Assembly (NCBI GenBank): GCA_022760475.1 | Contig: JALEFZ010000005.1 | Location: 160,845 to 224,844, forward strand | Length of the DNA stretch: 64,000 nucleotides | DNA from: Bacteroidia bacterium | GTDB lineage: Bacteria; Bacteroidota; Bacteroidia; J057 | Direction of reading: 5' to 3' | In this document: in pieces, positions 34,089 through 43,377 of the stretch | Numbering within the stretch: the first letter of the stretch is position 1 | How the letters are laid out: every line of letters starts with the position of its first letter | Position numbers and translations under genes: made by a program | Notes under the pieces: model-generated | Database searches by the model: none | Seen by the model: the letters and a program-made list of their open reading frames with translations, nothing else | What the model was told of the DNA's origin: nothing

Positions 34089-35835
34089 AAAAGGACTGTG
34101 GCATATCATTAAAAACAAACTGGAAAGTTTAAACTTAGCTGTTGATGAGTCAGATTGGCAACTCATGGCTGAAAAACTTGACAGCCCGGTGGACCAAAAC
34201 ATCCGGGCAAAACTCCTTCTACACCAGGAAAATTTCGAGCCCGATGATTGGGATCTTTTTCTTGATTATGCGGAAAAGGCAAGCCTTGAAGAAAAAGACA
34301 TCCTGCTCGATCAAAAAATCAAGAAAAAACTGGATGATTTTGTAATCCCACTTGAAGAGAATGCCTGGATGATGTTCCAGGATGCCCTTCCAAAAATCAA
34401 GGATTGTCCTGAAACCAAAGAATTCAACCCTGTACCCATCCGACTAATGGAAGTTCCCGTAATGGACGCCATTATCAGGAAAAAATTAGCTGGGCTTAGT
34501 TTGTCCCCGGCTTATACCGATTGGTTCGACATGCTCGAACTGCTAGAGCAGGACTTCGATCATACAGTCTATCACTCCCTCAACAAACTTGAAGTAAATA
34601 ATCGTGCTACGGATTGGAAAAAGATGAGCCTCTTGCTTGATCAGATTTCCAGACCGGTGAGGAGTTTTCCTTGGATGAGGGCAGCAGCAGCAGCAGTATT
34701 TTTCTTCTGCTTGCTCATAGGAGGAAATTTCTGGGTATTCAAAAATGATCTTCCCGTAAACTTTAATGCCTGGATGAAGAAAAGTAGCAGCACCCCGACC
34801 CTGCTTGCACCTGAACCTTCCAAAACCCTGGCAAGTAAAAAAGGTCCCGCTACTAAGCCACTAGATCCTGTTGAGGAAAAAGTTCAAACGGTAGACCAAC
34901 TTGAATCTTCAGTCATCGTGAAGGCTGCACTCGCTCATAGTGCCCAGGCCTCAAAGCAAGAAACAAGCATTGGCTCATGGGATGCTTCTCATGCTCCTCC
35001 CATAGAATTGGTAAAAGATGAATCACTTCATTTGGATTCCTACCAAACCACAGCAAATAAAAATGCCAAAGATAATCAGAAAGCAGGAAGCCTGGAAAGG
35101 CAAATGAATCAACTCAGAAACAACTACCGAGTTAATAAAATGGGGGTCATGGCAGTCAATGAACTGTGGGAAATGAATGAGAATGAAAAGCCCTGGCTAC
35201 CTTCAGTTGGAAAGAAAAAGAGAGATCTTTGGATAGGTGTATATGGGGCTACTGCCCAAACCAAAGTAGAATTAAACGGTCCCAAGTCTGAAACTCCAGG
35301 CTATACAGCTGGGCTGAGAGCAATGATTCAATTGAATGAGCACTGGTCGTTCGTTTCAGGCCTTGCTTATGGGAAAAAAGAGTTCAATTATGCCTACAGC
35401 CTATATTCAGATAGCTTAGCGATCCAGGGGAGTTTGACTGTGGTTGATGTGCCTTTGCTGTTGAGATATGAATTTGAAACAGATAACGAGCTTGGGTTAT
35501 ACCTGCAAGCTGGTGCAGTAGCAACGCTCAGCCTTAATGAAAATTACCTGGAGTTTGATCCAAACACCCCCCAAAATGGAGGCATTAGAAGGCTTTCTCC
35601 CTATGGGAATGAACCAACCAACTTCGAGCAAAAGCTCAATTCCTATCCTGGAAATATTCTACTTTCATTTGGTGTCGCTTATCCCATAGGCGATAAGTAC
35701 CGGGTAGAATTGGAACCTTACTTCTTGCAGAATCTGCAAAGAATTGTAGGGGTTGAAAGACTTGGCTTAAAGAAGAGACTCTACACAGCTGGTATCGGGC
35801 TGAATTTCTACCTGAATACTAGCCCTTCAAAGTAA
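34081..35835 (+). CDS. Dma-like dual-membrane anti-sigma protein with outer-membrane beta-barrel
   Basis: In this 584-residue protein the N-terminal 190 residues carry five helical repeats, each with a basic/hydrophobic stretch (I-R-A-K-L, I-K-K-K-L, I-I-R-K-K-L) and a conserved Trp in D-W-x-x-M or similar: W26, W57, W96, W148 and W179. One membrane helix (199-220) follows, then a 150-residue low-complexity linker rich in Ser, Ala and Lys. The C-terminal 200 residues (from about 380) have beta-barrel strands and end in G-L-N-F-Y-L-N. The layout matches the Dma dual membrane-spanning anti-sigma family described in Bacteroides thetaiotaomicron. The linker could cross the periplasm so that the barrel sits in the outer membrane. 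It overlaps the sigma gene by 8 bp. Confidence 0.78.
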   Translation: MPKKGLWHIIKNKLESLNLAVDESDWQLMAEKLDSPVDQNIRAKLLLHQENFEPDDWDLFLDYAEKASLEEKDILLDQKIKKKLDDFVIPLEENAWMMFQDALPKIKDCPETKEFNPVPIRLMEVPVMDAIIRKKLAGLSLSPAYTDWFDMLELLEQDFDHTVYHSLNKLEVNNRATDWKKMSLLLDQISRPVRSFPWMRAAAAAVFFFCLLIGGNFWVFKNDLPVNFNAWMKKSSSTPTLLAPEPSKTLASKKGPATKPLDPVEEKVQTVDQLESSVIVKAALAHSAQASKQETSIGSWDASHAPPIELVKDESLHLDSYQTTANKNAKDNQKAGSLERQMNQLRNNYRVNKMGVMAVNELWEMNENEKPWLPSVGKKKRDLWIGVYGATAQTKVELNGPKSETPGYTAGLRAMIQLNEHWSFVSGLAYGKKEFNYAYSLYSDSLAIQGSLTVVDVPLLLRYEFETDNELGLYLQAGAVATLSLNENYLEFDPNTPQNGGIRRLSPYGNEPTNFEQKLNSYPGNILLSFGVAYPIGDKYRVELEPYFLQNLQRIVGVERLGLKKRLYTAGIGLNFYLNTSPSK

Positions 35836-36034
35836 ATTGACCAATAACCTCCTTCTAAGTTGTTTTCAGTTGAGTCCAAAAAAAAATTAGGGGACTCAAT
35901 CCCTATCGGGAGAGTCAACCCTAACCCCTAGCTTCTGTATTTGGCGTAATGCCTAATGCACTTACAAGGTGCATCTTTTGATTCGATAATTAAAATGTAT
36001 TTTATTTAAAATATTACGCACTTCGAGTTTTATC
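35836..36034. other. Non-coding stretch downstream of the sigma/anti-sigma pair
   Basis: A 199-bp stretch with no gene visible. It contains direct C-rich segments (CCCTAACCCCTA) and then becomes very AT-rich; no clear terminator for the anti-sigma gene was found. Confidence 0.35.
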
Positions 36035-36070
36035 AAAAAAAGAACGTTCCATATCTCACGACATGGAACG
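36035..36070 (-). terminator. Strong intrinsic terminator on the minus strand
   Basis: A perfect 8-bp stem CGTTCCAT/ATGGAACG (36045-36052 with 36063-36070, 10-nt loop) is followed on the minus strand by TTC and seven T. No long minus-strand gene lies upstream of it; the only candidate transcript encodes the 22-residue ORF at 36104-36172. Confidence 0.7.
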
Positions 36071-36103
36071 CAACCCCTAAAACCTAAACTACTACCTTGA
36101 TGC

Positions 36104-36172
36104 TTATCTAAATCCCTTTTGGGAAGACGAGCCTTTTTTATTAGAAGGGTTTCTGTTGTTTCCCTTCGACAT
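36104..36172 (-). CDS. Candidate 22-residue basic peptide or small RNA
   Basis: ATG 36172 to TAA 36104 encodes 22 residues rich in Ser, Asn, Gly and Lys (M-S-K-G-N-N-R-N-P-S ... K-G-F-R). A strong terminator lies 34 bp past the stop, and CACCTTTG, close to the TAnnTTTG -7 element, lies directly before the ATG, so the message could be nearly leaderless. The unit promoter-ORF-terminator is complete although very short. It may be a small protein gene or a small RNA. Conservation is the deciding test, which I could not make. Confidence 0.4.
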   Translation of the reverse strand: MSKGNNRNPSNKKGSSSQKGFR

Positions 36173-36291
36173 TACAAAGGTGGGGATTGCAAAATGAAAT
36201 TCATACTTAAAATCGTATAATTATTTACTTGTAATATATTGCTTGTCGTTTTATGAAAGGAATGACTAACTATTTATATAAAATTCAGTTG

Positions 36292-36299
36292 TATCTTTG
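36292..36299 (+). promoter_or_regulatory. Bacteroidota -7 promoter element
   Basis: TATCTTTG fits the -7 consensus TAnnTTTG exactly and lies 41 bp before the ATG of the 38-residue membrane peptide. A clear TTG at the right distance was not found. Confidence 0.5.
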
Positions 36300-36339
36300 T
36301 GTGAAATAGTGAAGCTGTAAAACCACAATAGATTTTAGC

Positions 36340-36456
36340 ATGGAAGTTTTAAATGGAATTTTGGGAGTTGCTGTTCTTGCTGGCCTGATTATCATAGGGC
36401 TTATCTTTACTGTTCTGTTTTTTCTAAGAGCAGATAGAAAAAATCAGTCCAACTGA
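36340..36456 (+). CDS. Candidate 38-residue single-pass membrane peptide
   Basis: ATG 36340 to TGA 36456 encodes 38 residues. Residues 6-29 form one hydrophobic helix (L-G-V-A-V-L-A-G-L-I-I-I-G-L), followed by a basic tail F-L-R-A-D-R-K-N-Q-S-N. That puts the C-terminus in the cytoplasm by the positive-inside rule. A -7-like element lies 41 bp upstream. The composition is that of a real small membrane protein rather than random sequence. It stands alone between the anti-sigma gene and porU; its partner is unknown. Confidence 0.55.
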   Translation: MEVLNGILGVAVLAGLIIIGLIFTVLFFLRADRKNQSN

Positions 36457-36705
36457 TTTGACCCTTGTTAGCTAATTCAAGCTTTGCAGACATTCTTCCA
36501 TAGGATGCACTGAAATAAGTGATATTATTGACTTTTGTTGACATTTGTAGTTCAAAAAAGTCTCCTGAAAGACGGAAAAAGTTGAAGGTTTTTCCTTCCT
36601 AGAACACTTCAATCTTCCTTCCAGGGGACATTTTTTGCACTTGAGAGTAGGAATCTTTTTTGTTTCTTGCTTTCAGGTAACTACCAAAGACTTAATTCTA
36701 AATCA
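36457..36705 (+). promoter_or_regulatory. Leader region of porU
   Basis: This 249-bp gap contains no clear gene or terminator. It should hold the porU promoter; I cannot point to a good TAnnTTTG element. Confidence 0.3.
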
Positions 36706-39700
36706 ATGAGAAGGTTCCTCATCAGCATAACTTTAATTCTTGGGGTTTACTCCCAGTCAATGGGACAATTTGCCAGTAGCTCTGTACTAAAAGAAGGTGA
36801 GTGGATAAAACTCGGAATCTTGAAGACAGGTGTTTATAGATTGGACGCTGCTTATCTCCAAAGCATTGGCCTTAATACGTCATCCATCAACCCCCAAAAT
36901 ATCCAGATTTATGGTAATGGTGGCGGAATGCTTCCACAAGCCAACTCAGATTTTCGACATGATGACCTGGTTCAAAACAGAATCGAAGTAGTTGGGGAAG
37001 CTGATGGTAGTTTTGATAATGGTGATTTCGTCCTTTTTTATGCCCAAGGGCCGCATAAATTTTTTTGGGACTCAGAGTCTCAGTTGTACAGACATGAACT
37101 GAATCTATATTCAGATACCAACTATTACTACATTCATGTAGGCAATCAAGCTGGGCTAAGGGTCGAGGATCAAACGAATCCTAGTTCTGCAACATTTACT
37201 GCTGGTGCTACTCGAAACCATCTTTTCCATGAGTTGGAAGAGGATAATGAAATATTCTCTGGTAGGTATTGGCTGGGGGAAGATTTTAATGAATTCAATG
37301 CCATCCAGACCTTCGCTTTTTATGTGCCTGATGCAGCTCCTCAAGGAAAAATTAACATCACCGTTGAAGTTGCAGCTGCTGACATTCAACCAACTTCCTT
37401 TGATCTTCTTGTTAATAATGAGGTTCAGTCAAATATTAATATCCCACAGGTAGTCTTGAATTCAGAGACTTCTTCACAGTATAGACTTACTTCTAGAACT
37501 GTTCAGGTAGACGGGACGAATGTTTCCAACGATTCTTTGTTTGTAACCCTGAGGTACAATTTTAGCAGTGATAACCGTGGACAGGGCTGGCTGAGCTATA
37601 TCGAGATCGATTATGACCAGCAAGCCAATCTCTCTTCCAACCAACAGGTGCATCTAGCACTTGCTGATGGAACAGGTGCAGGAGAAGTCGCTAATATTGT
37701 GGTTGATGGAGTAAACTCAGATACCAAAATTTGGAATATCAGCAATCCATTGCTGCCAGTAAACATTCCATTCAACGAATCAGGGGGACAAGCAAGCATC
37801 AATGTGCTAGCTGAAGATCTACAGGACATTTTTGCCTTTAGAGGCAATTACCTGCAACCCGTTTCGTACGAAAATGTCCCCAACCAAGACCTGCATGGGC
37901 AAGATCCTGCTCAGTATCTGATGATTGCACCTGCCCAATTCATGGATGAAGCCCAAAGGCTGGCGGACTTTCATAGAAACCACTACGGCAGAACCGTAGC
38001 AATAGCTACACCCGAGCAAATCTACAATGAGTTTTCCAGCGGCAAGCAAGACGTTTCAGCTATCAGGGACTACATCAGGATGCATTACATTCGAGGCCTA
38101 GAGGTAAATCTGGGGCATGTCCTTTTATTCGGTGATGGCTCATTCATCTACAAATACATCAATGAGAATGACAATAACCTCACCAACTTCATTCCTACTT
38201 ACCAGTCCAGAAATTCGTGGAAGCCTGATGTTTCCTTCACGGCAGATGATTTCTATGTCATGCTGGAAGAAGATGAAGGCTACTGGGGTGAAGGAACAAA
38301 ATACCTGGGAGACAATGTCCTGCAACGTCATGACCTGGATGTGGCGATCGGGCGTTTGCCTATCGAAACCAAAGAAGAGGCGAAGGAGATTGTAGATAAA
38401 ATCATTCGTTATGTTACCAATCCTGATGGTGGCGACTTTGGTAACTGGAGAAATAAGATCGTATTGATTGCAGACCATAAGGATCAGGATGGAAGCATAC
38501 ACGCCAGACAAGCCAACGGCTATAGCCCGTTAATCGAGGAGGCAAATCCCTGCTACAATGTTGAAAAGGTTTACATGGACAACTACAACATGATCATTAC
38601 AGCGGGTGAAAAAGAGTTTCCAGAAGGTCGCCAAGCTATACTGGATGCTTTTGATGAGGGCAGCCTCATTGTGAATTATACCGGTCATGGTGGTTATAAC
38701 TCCTGGTCTGATGCCAGAATATTTCTCAACTCAGACTTGCCAAATATCAAAAACAATGGTCGCTTTCCGGTAGTAATGACAGCTACTTGTACCTATGGCC
38801 GCTTTGATGATCCCTTTCAGCGATCTGGCGCAGAACTCTTAATGATGATGCCTGAAACGGGTGCCATCGCCATGTTTACCACAGTAAGGCTGGTTTACTC
38901 AGGTCCCAATGCCACATTGAACCGTATTTTCTATGGACATGTATTCGATTACGATGAGATCGCAGGTCGCATGCCTACCATGGGGGAAGTATTTGTCAAT
39001 ACCAAGAATGAGACCTATACCCTTTCTAACTTGAATACAAGAGCTTTTACCCTGCTTGGTGATCCAGGGATCATCATGAACTATCCCAAGTTGAATGCAG
39101 TAATTACCAATATCAATGACAAACCTGTAGATCCATCTAATCCGGATAGTTTAAGGTCCCTTGGGAAGGTTTCAATCACTGGGCAAATGGAAGACCTAGA
39201 GGGTAATTTTGTAGAGAACTTCAATGGTAGCATGGATGTTACCGTCTTTGATAAGCCAAGTCAGTTTACGACAAACAGGGCTCCTTATACATTTAGCACC
39301 CAGATCAATAGAATTTTCAATGGGGCTGCGACAGTAGAAAATGGAAGGTTCAACTTTGACTTTGTTGTTCCGATAGATATTTCCTACGAAGAAGGTAGAG
39401 GAAAAATCAGCCTCTATTCCAGCGGAACAGAAACCGATGGAGCTGGTTGCTTGACCGACCTTTTTGTAGCAGGGACTGATCCCAACGCGGAGATCGATAA
39501 CAAAGGCCCTGAGGTTCGACTCTTCATCAATGACTCCACCTGGAAAAATGGAGGCATCACAAGTGCCAACCCATTCCTATACGCTTTGGTCTTTGATGAA
39601 AACGGCATCAATACCGTTGGAACCGGAATTGGGCATGAGATCAGCGCCTTCCTTGATGATGAACAAGAGGAGGTGATCATTTTAAATGATTTCTATACAG

Positions 39701-40167
39701 CCTTCCCAAACTCTTACCAGAAGGGATCTGTTAGGTATCAATTGACAGAACTGGAAAACGGTCCTCACAAACTTAAGATCAGGGTGTGGGATGTCGCGAA
39801 TAACAGTTCTGAAGCTGAGACAGAGTTCATTGTTGCGGACAACTCTGAAATGGTTCTGGATCAGATTTTTGGGGTTCCTAACCCATCAAAGGTAGGGGAG
39901 GGGACGACTTTCTGGTTACAACATAACCTGGACGGGAAGGAGATAAAGGTAGAGATCGATGTGATCAATCTTGCAGGAGTCAAGATTGCGGATCTTGAAT
40001 CTCAATTCGTGGCTCAAGGCAACAACTATACTGAGCTGTCTTGGGATGGTCGAAGTGAATATGGTACTGCCGTTGCAGAGGGGATGTATGTATTTTATGT
40101 CAGGATTACTGATGTAAGTACAGGCGAAACTGTCGAAGATGCCGAAAAATTGGTACTTATTAGATAA
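36706..40167 (+). CDS. porU: Type IX secretion system sortase PorU
   Basis: From ATG 36706 (1153 residues) the protein has a signal peptide (1-21, ending S-M-G-Q). A beta-rich N-terminal region follows, then a C25 gingipain-type peptidase domain. Catalytic His661 lies in Y-T-G-H-G-G-Y and Cys695 in A-T-C-T-Y-G. Further beta domains follow, and the C-terminus resembles a T9SS sorting domain (V-P-N-P-S, G-M-Y-V-F-Y-V). PorU removes the sorting domain from T9SS cargo at the cell surface and attaches cargo to A-LPS or releases it. The next gene is porV, its known partner in the attachment complex. The 39 upstream bases in frame begin with TTG and are ignored. Confidence 0.95.
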   Translation: MRRFLISITLILGVYSQSMGQFASSSVLKEGEWIKLGILKTGVYRLDAAYLQSIGLNTSSINPQNIQIYGNGGGMLPQANSDFRHDDLVQNRIEVVGEADGSFDNGDFVLFYAQGPHKFFWDSESQLYRHELNLYSDTNYYYIHVGNQAGLRVEDQTNPSSATFTAGATRNHLFHELEEDNEIFSGRYWLGEDFNEFNAIQTFAFYVPDAAPQGKINITVEVAAADIQPTSFDLLVNNEVQSNINIPQVVLNSETSSQYRLTSRTVQVDGTNVSNDSLFVTLRYNFSSDNRGQGWLSYIEIDYDQQANLSSNQQVHLALADGTGAGEVANIVVDGVNSDTKIWNISNPLLPVNIPFNESGGQASINVLAEDLQDIFAFRGNYLQPVSYENVPNQDLHGQDPAQYLMIAPAQFMDEAQRLADFHRNHYGRTVAIATPEQIYNEFSSGKQDVSAIRDYIRMHYIRGLEVNLGHVLLFGDGSFIYKYINENDNNLTNFIPTYQSRNSWKPDVSFTADDFYVMLEEDEGYWGEGTKYLGDNVLQRHDLDVAIGRLPIETKEEAKEIVDKIIRYVTNPDGGDFGNWRNKIVLIADHKDQDGSIHARQANGYSPLIEEANPCYNVEKVYMDNYNMIITAGEKEFPEGRQAILDAFDEGSLIVNYTGHGGYNSWSDARIFLNSDLPNIKNNGRFPVVMTATCTYGRFDDPFQRSGAELLMMMPETGAIAMFTTVRLVYSGPNATLNRIFYGHVFDYDEIAGRMPTMGEVFVNTKNETYTLSNLNTRAFTLLGDPGIIMNYPKLNAVITNINDKPVDPSNPDSLRSLGKVSITGQMEDLEGNFVENFNGSMDVTVFDKPSQFTTNRAPYTFSTQINRIFNGAATVENGRFNFDFVVPIDISYEEGRGKISLYSSGTETDGAGCLTDLFVAGTDPNAEIDNKGPEVRLFINDSTWKNGGITSANPFLYALVFDENGINTVGTGIGHEISAFLDDEQEEVIILNDFYTAFPNSYQKGSVRYQLTELENGPHKLKIRVWDVANNSSEAETEFIVADNSEMVLDQIFGVPNPSKVGEGTTFWLQHNLDGKEIKVEIDVINLAGVKIADLESQFVAQGNNYTELSWDGRSEYGTAVAEGMYVFYVRITDVSTGETVEDAEKLVLIR

Positions 40168-40494
40168 AAGAGCGAAAGCTAGATTTTGCCTTAAAAGTTG
40201 CGATTTTTGGGAGGTTTAAAATCTCCATAACAAAAAAACATTTATAATAAATGTGCCTTTGATGAAGTTATTTTACCAATTCACGAAAGAAAGGCCGCTT
40301 ATTAAGAAAAATACCGTTTTTTGTTTAGGAGCTATTATATTTGCGTAAGCTGATAGATGAAAATCATTTCATCCTGAACAAGCCAGTAATTATTTTTGTT
40401 CTACAAAGAAACACCTCTGTTTAATTTGCCTATGGTATAACCGCTACACCAATTTACTGTACATTTAAATTAATTTCACTTAAGGTAGCATAAG
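40168..40494 (+). promoter_or_regulatory. porU-porV intergenic region with -7-like element
   Basis: The 327-bp gap holds no gene. TATATTTG at 40336-40343 fits the Bacteroidota -7 consensus and would give porV its own transcript with a leader of about 145 nt. No strong terminator follows porU. Confidence 0.45.
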
Positions 40495-41634
40495 ATGAGG
40501 AAAGCAATTATCTCCCTCGCATGTATGGGTTTCATGCTGGCAACCCAACTTGCCTTTGCCCAAACCAATCCTGCTGGTCAGGACGTGTCACTGAAAACAA
40601 TTACTACTGCTGTACCATTTTTAATGGTTGCCCCCGATTCCCGATATGGCGCAATGGGAGAAGCTGGTGTTGCTATTGCTGATGACGCAAATGCCACTCA
40701 CTGGAATGCCTCCGGTTTGGCATTCACTGACCAGAGAATGGGCTTTTCAATGTCTTACTCTCCATGGTTGAGAGCTTTGAACATTCCAGACATTAACCTG
40801 ATGTACCTTTCAGGATATTACAACACGGGTAATTCCGGTGTAATCGGTGCATCACTTCGTTATTTCTCACTTGGAGAAATTACATTCACCAATGAAGAAG
40901 GTGACTTCACCGGGACAGACAAACCAAACGAATTTGCCCTTGATGTGGCTTACGCCCTAAAGGTATCTGAAGTTTTTTCTGCTGCAATTACCTTGAGGTA
41001 CTTCAACAGCCGCCTGTCTTCTGCTGGCGGAGTAAATGACAGATTCGTAAACTCTGCTGCTGGTGATGTATCATTCCTGTACAAGAAAGACTTCAAAATC
41101 CGTGGTGCTCAGGACATTCCCGTTCAGTTTTCCTCTGGTTTGAATATCTCTAATATAGGGCCAAAAATTTCTTATTCGGCAGCCTCTCAGGATAGAGACT
41201 TTATTCCTACGAACCTTCGTATCGGATATGCATTCAAGTTCTTCCTGGATGAGTACAACTCTATTACATTCACCAATGACTTCAACAAGCTATTGGTTCC
41301 TTCTGAAGGAGGGGGATCTGACAAGCCATTGCTTGATGGGATCTTCGGAAGTTTCGGAGACGCTGAGGATGGGTTCTCTGAAGAACTTGCTGAGATCAAC
41401 ATGTCTTTCGGTCTTGAGTACTGGTATCAAGAGCTCTTTGCTGCACGTGCTGGATTCTTCTACGAAGACCCAACCAAAGGAAACCGTAAGTTCATCACGC
41501 TTGGAGCAGGTGTTAAATACAATGTATTTGGTATCCACTTTGCCTTCTTGGCACCGATTGAGCAGAACCACCCACTACAAAATACACTACGTTTCACATT
41601 GACCTACGATTTCGAATCTATTGATAACGAATAA
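40495..41634 (+). CDS. porV: Type IX secretion system outer-membrane protein PorV (LptO)
   Basis: The 379-residue protein has a signal peptide (1-23, ending A-F-A-Q) and a FadL-like barrel with P-D-S-R-Y-G-A-M-G-E-A-G-V-A-I-A-D-D near the N-terminus, the signature of PorV/PorQ proteins. A-H-W-N-A-S-G-L follows. PorV is an outer-membrane shuttle that takes T9SS cargo from the translocon to the PorU sortase complex. The gene lies directly after porU, as in Porphyromonas gingivalis. A strong terminator follows, so the cargo-like gene after it is transcribed separately. Confidence 0.95.
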   Translation: MRKAIISLACMGFMLATQLAFAQTNPAGQDVSLKTITTAVPFLMVAPDSRYGAMGEAGVAIADDANATHWNASGLAFTDQRMGFSMSYSPWLRALNIPDINLMYLSGYYNTGNSGVIGASLRYFSLGEITFTNEEGDFTGTDKPNEFALDVAYALKVSEVFSAAITLRYFNSRLSSAGGVNDRFVNSAAGDVSFLYKKDFKIRGAQDIPVQFSSGLNISNIGPKISYSAASQDRDFIPTNLRIGYAFKFFLDEYNSITFTNDFNKLLVPSEGGGSDKPLLDGIFGSFGDAEDGFSEELAEINMSFGLEYWYQELFAARAGFFYEDPTKGNRKFITLGAGVKYNVFGIHFAFLAPIEQNHPLQNTLRFTLTYDFESIDNE

Positions 41635-41652
41635 ATTGTCTGAAGAGACAGG

Positions 41653-41683
41653 AAGGGCTGCACTTTTGCAGCCCTTTTTTTTT
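41653..41683 (+). terminator. Intrinsic terminator of porV
   Basis: A perfect 10-bp stem (41653-41662 with 41667-41676, 4-nt loop) is followed by nine T, 18 bp past the porV stop. Confidence 0.9.
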
Positions 41684-41740
41684 GAACTTTTTTGCAAGGA
41701 ATCCGTCCTTAAGCCTAGTAACAACCATTAACTAACTTGT

Positions 41741-42820
41741 ATGAAAACACAATTAACTCTCCTTTGGGGAGCGCTGTTTCTTGCGCTTCCATTTCTTGTA
41801 TCTTCACAGCCTACACTTACTTATCCGGGTACACCTCCAAATGGAACCCAGTACACAGCTCAACTTCTATCCAATCCTGCGAGTTTCACAGTCAGTTCCG
41901 GAGCAAATCAGACCTGGGATTATTCGAATCTGACTGTAGACACAAGCCTGTTGTTTCAGCTTCAAGATCCTTCATCAGTTCCAGCAGCAACTTCATTTCC
42001 TGCCGCAACCTATGCATCTCAAACCTTTGATGCCGATGGGAATGGTTCGGTAACTTTTACCTTCTATGAGTCGAATTCAGATAGCCTTGCTAATCTTGGC
42101 TTTACCAGCTTGCAGATGGATCAGCAGACCCAAATGTTGGTTAGAGTTACCTATGTCCATTCCAATCCGGAAGTGCTATTCCGCTATCCACTTAGTTATA
42201 ATGACCTTAGCGCAGACACCTTTGTTACCACTTCAAATGTGGTCAATGGACTGTATACCCAAAGGACAGGATCCAATGAGATGGCCTATGTAGGATATGG
42301 GACGCTTCAAGTACCGGGAGCCACATACAACAACGTAATTAAACTGACTTTCACCCAAACTTATTCAGATAGCTCCTTTTTGGATAGTACCACTGGCTTC
42401 TCACTTTTTAGCTATGAAGCTGTAAATCACTACTGGTACCAGCCAGGTGAGTTCACACCACTACTCGCATTGAGTTCCCTTACCATTGACAATGGATTCT
42501 CAGCCAATACATTCAACTTTACCCTGTCATATCCAAGGCAGGCTGCTTCGCTGAAAAACTTCGAAATCGCACAATTGAAAGTGTTTCCTCAGCCAGCGAG
42601 TGATGTCCTTTATGCTAGCTTTGAAAGCCAAAGCGCGGGAAAACTTGTAGGAGAGCTTTATGACCTGAATGGCAGGAAACTGATGAGGGTTCTTGATCAA
42701 TGGACAACTGCCAGCGAGCAAGAATTACAATTCAGTGTTAACAATCTTAATCCAGGCGTCTACCTCCTTAAGTTGACCAAGGGAACCTCCGTTGTGTATA
42801 AAAAAATTGAAATTAAGTAA
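41741..42820 (+). CDS. Secreted T9SS cargo of unknown function
   Basis: The 359-residue protein has a signal peptide (1-22, ending V-S-S-Q). A beta-sandwich-like region follows (about 25-270) with Y-P-G-T-P-P-N-G-T-Q-Y and W-D-Y-S-N-L-T-V. The T9SS type A sorting domain occupies the last 80 residues (V-F-P-Q-P-A-S-D-V-L-Y, Y-D-L-N-G-R-K-L, G-V-Y-L-L-K-L). No catalytic motif is seen. Its position next to porU-porV is suggestive, but it has its own terminator at each end. The cargo domain is not recognised. Confidence 0.85.
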   Translation: MKTQLTLLWGALFLALPFLVSSQPTLTYPGTPPNGTQYTAQLLSNPASFTVSSGANQTWDYSNLTVDTSLLFQLQDPSSVPAATSFPAATYASQTFDADGNGSVTFTFYESNSDSLANLGFTSLQMDQQTQMLVRVTYVHSNPEVLFRYPLSYNDLSADTFVTTSNVVNGLYTQRTGSNEMAYVGYGTLQVPGATYNNVIKLTFTQTYSDSSFLDSTTGFSLFSYEAVNHYWYQPGEFTPLLALSSLTIDNGFSANTFNFTLSYPRQAASLKNFEIAQLKVFPQPASDVLYASFESQSAGKLVGELYDLNGRKLMRVLDQWTTASEQELQFSVNNLNPGVYLLKLTKGTSVVYKKIEIK

Positions 42821-42841
42821 TAGGACTTGATAGCATTTGCA

Positions 42842-42880
42842 ATCCCTCAGTTTTACTTAAGACTGAGGGATATTATATTT
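42842..42880 (+). terminator. Intrinsic terminator of the T9SS cargo gene
   Basis: A perfect 10-bp stem ATCCCTCAGT/ACTGAGGGAT (42842-42851 with 42862-42871) is followed by ATTATATTT. The T-run is imperfect. Confidence 0.65.
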
Positions 42881-42942
42881 CATGCTAATCCAAGTCATTC
42901 ATTGATTGTTAATTATTTCATTTTTTGTAGAAAAGAGAATTT

Positions 42943-43377
42943 ATGGAAATCCAGATCATCAACGGGCCTAACCTTAATATGCTTGGGAAGCGTGAGCCAG
43001 AAATCTATGGAAGTACAAACCTGGATGACATGGTAGAAGGTTTAAAGAAATCTTTCCCTGAAATCAAAATTGATCATTTTCAATCCAATCATGAGGGAGA
43101 AATTGTAGATAAAATTCAAAGATTGGTAGGCAGCAATACCGATGGACTGGTCATAAATGCAGCTTCTTTAAGCCATTATAGCTACGCCATCTTTGATGCA
43201 TTGAATATGCTCTATATTCCCAAGATTGAAGTTCACATCTCTCAAATCTACCAAAGGGAGGAATTCAGGCACAAATCAGTTACCGCACCCGCTTGTAATG
43301 GAGTCATTGCAGGCTTGGGAATATATGGATACCATATGGCGGTTCAATGGATGAAGGTCCACTGCCAATCATCTTAA
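42943..43377 (+). CDS. aroQ: Type II 3-dehydroquinate dehydratase
   Basis: The 144-residue protein is the normal length for type II dehydroquinase and has all hallmark segments: N-G-P-N-L-N-M-L-G-K-R-E-P near the start with the catalytic Tyr in I-Y-G, the N-A-A-S-L-S-H-Y-S loop, E-V-H-I-S-Q, and R-E-E-F-R-H-K-S. It converts 3-dehydroquinate to 3-dehydroshikimate in the shikimate pathway. Its 3' end overlaps the end of the convergent oxidase gene by 9 bp. No other aro gene is near it. Confidence 0.96.
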   Translation: MEIQIINGPNLNMLGKREPEIYGSTNLDDMVEGLKKSFPEIKIDHFQSNHEGEIVDKIQRLVGSNTDGLVINAASLSHYSYAIFDALNMLYIPKIEVHISQIYQREEFRHKSVTAPACNGVIAGLGIYGYHMAVQWMKVHCQSS

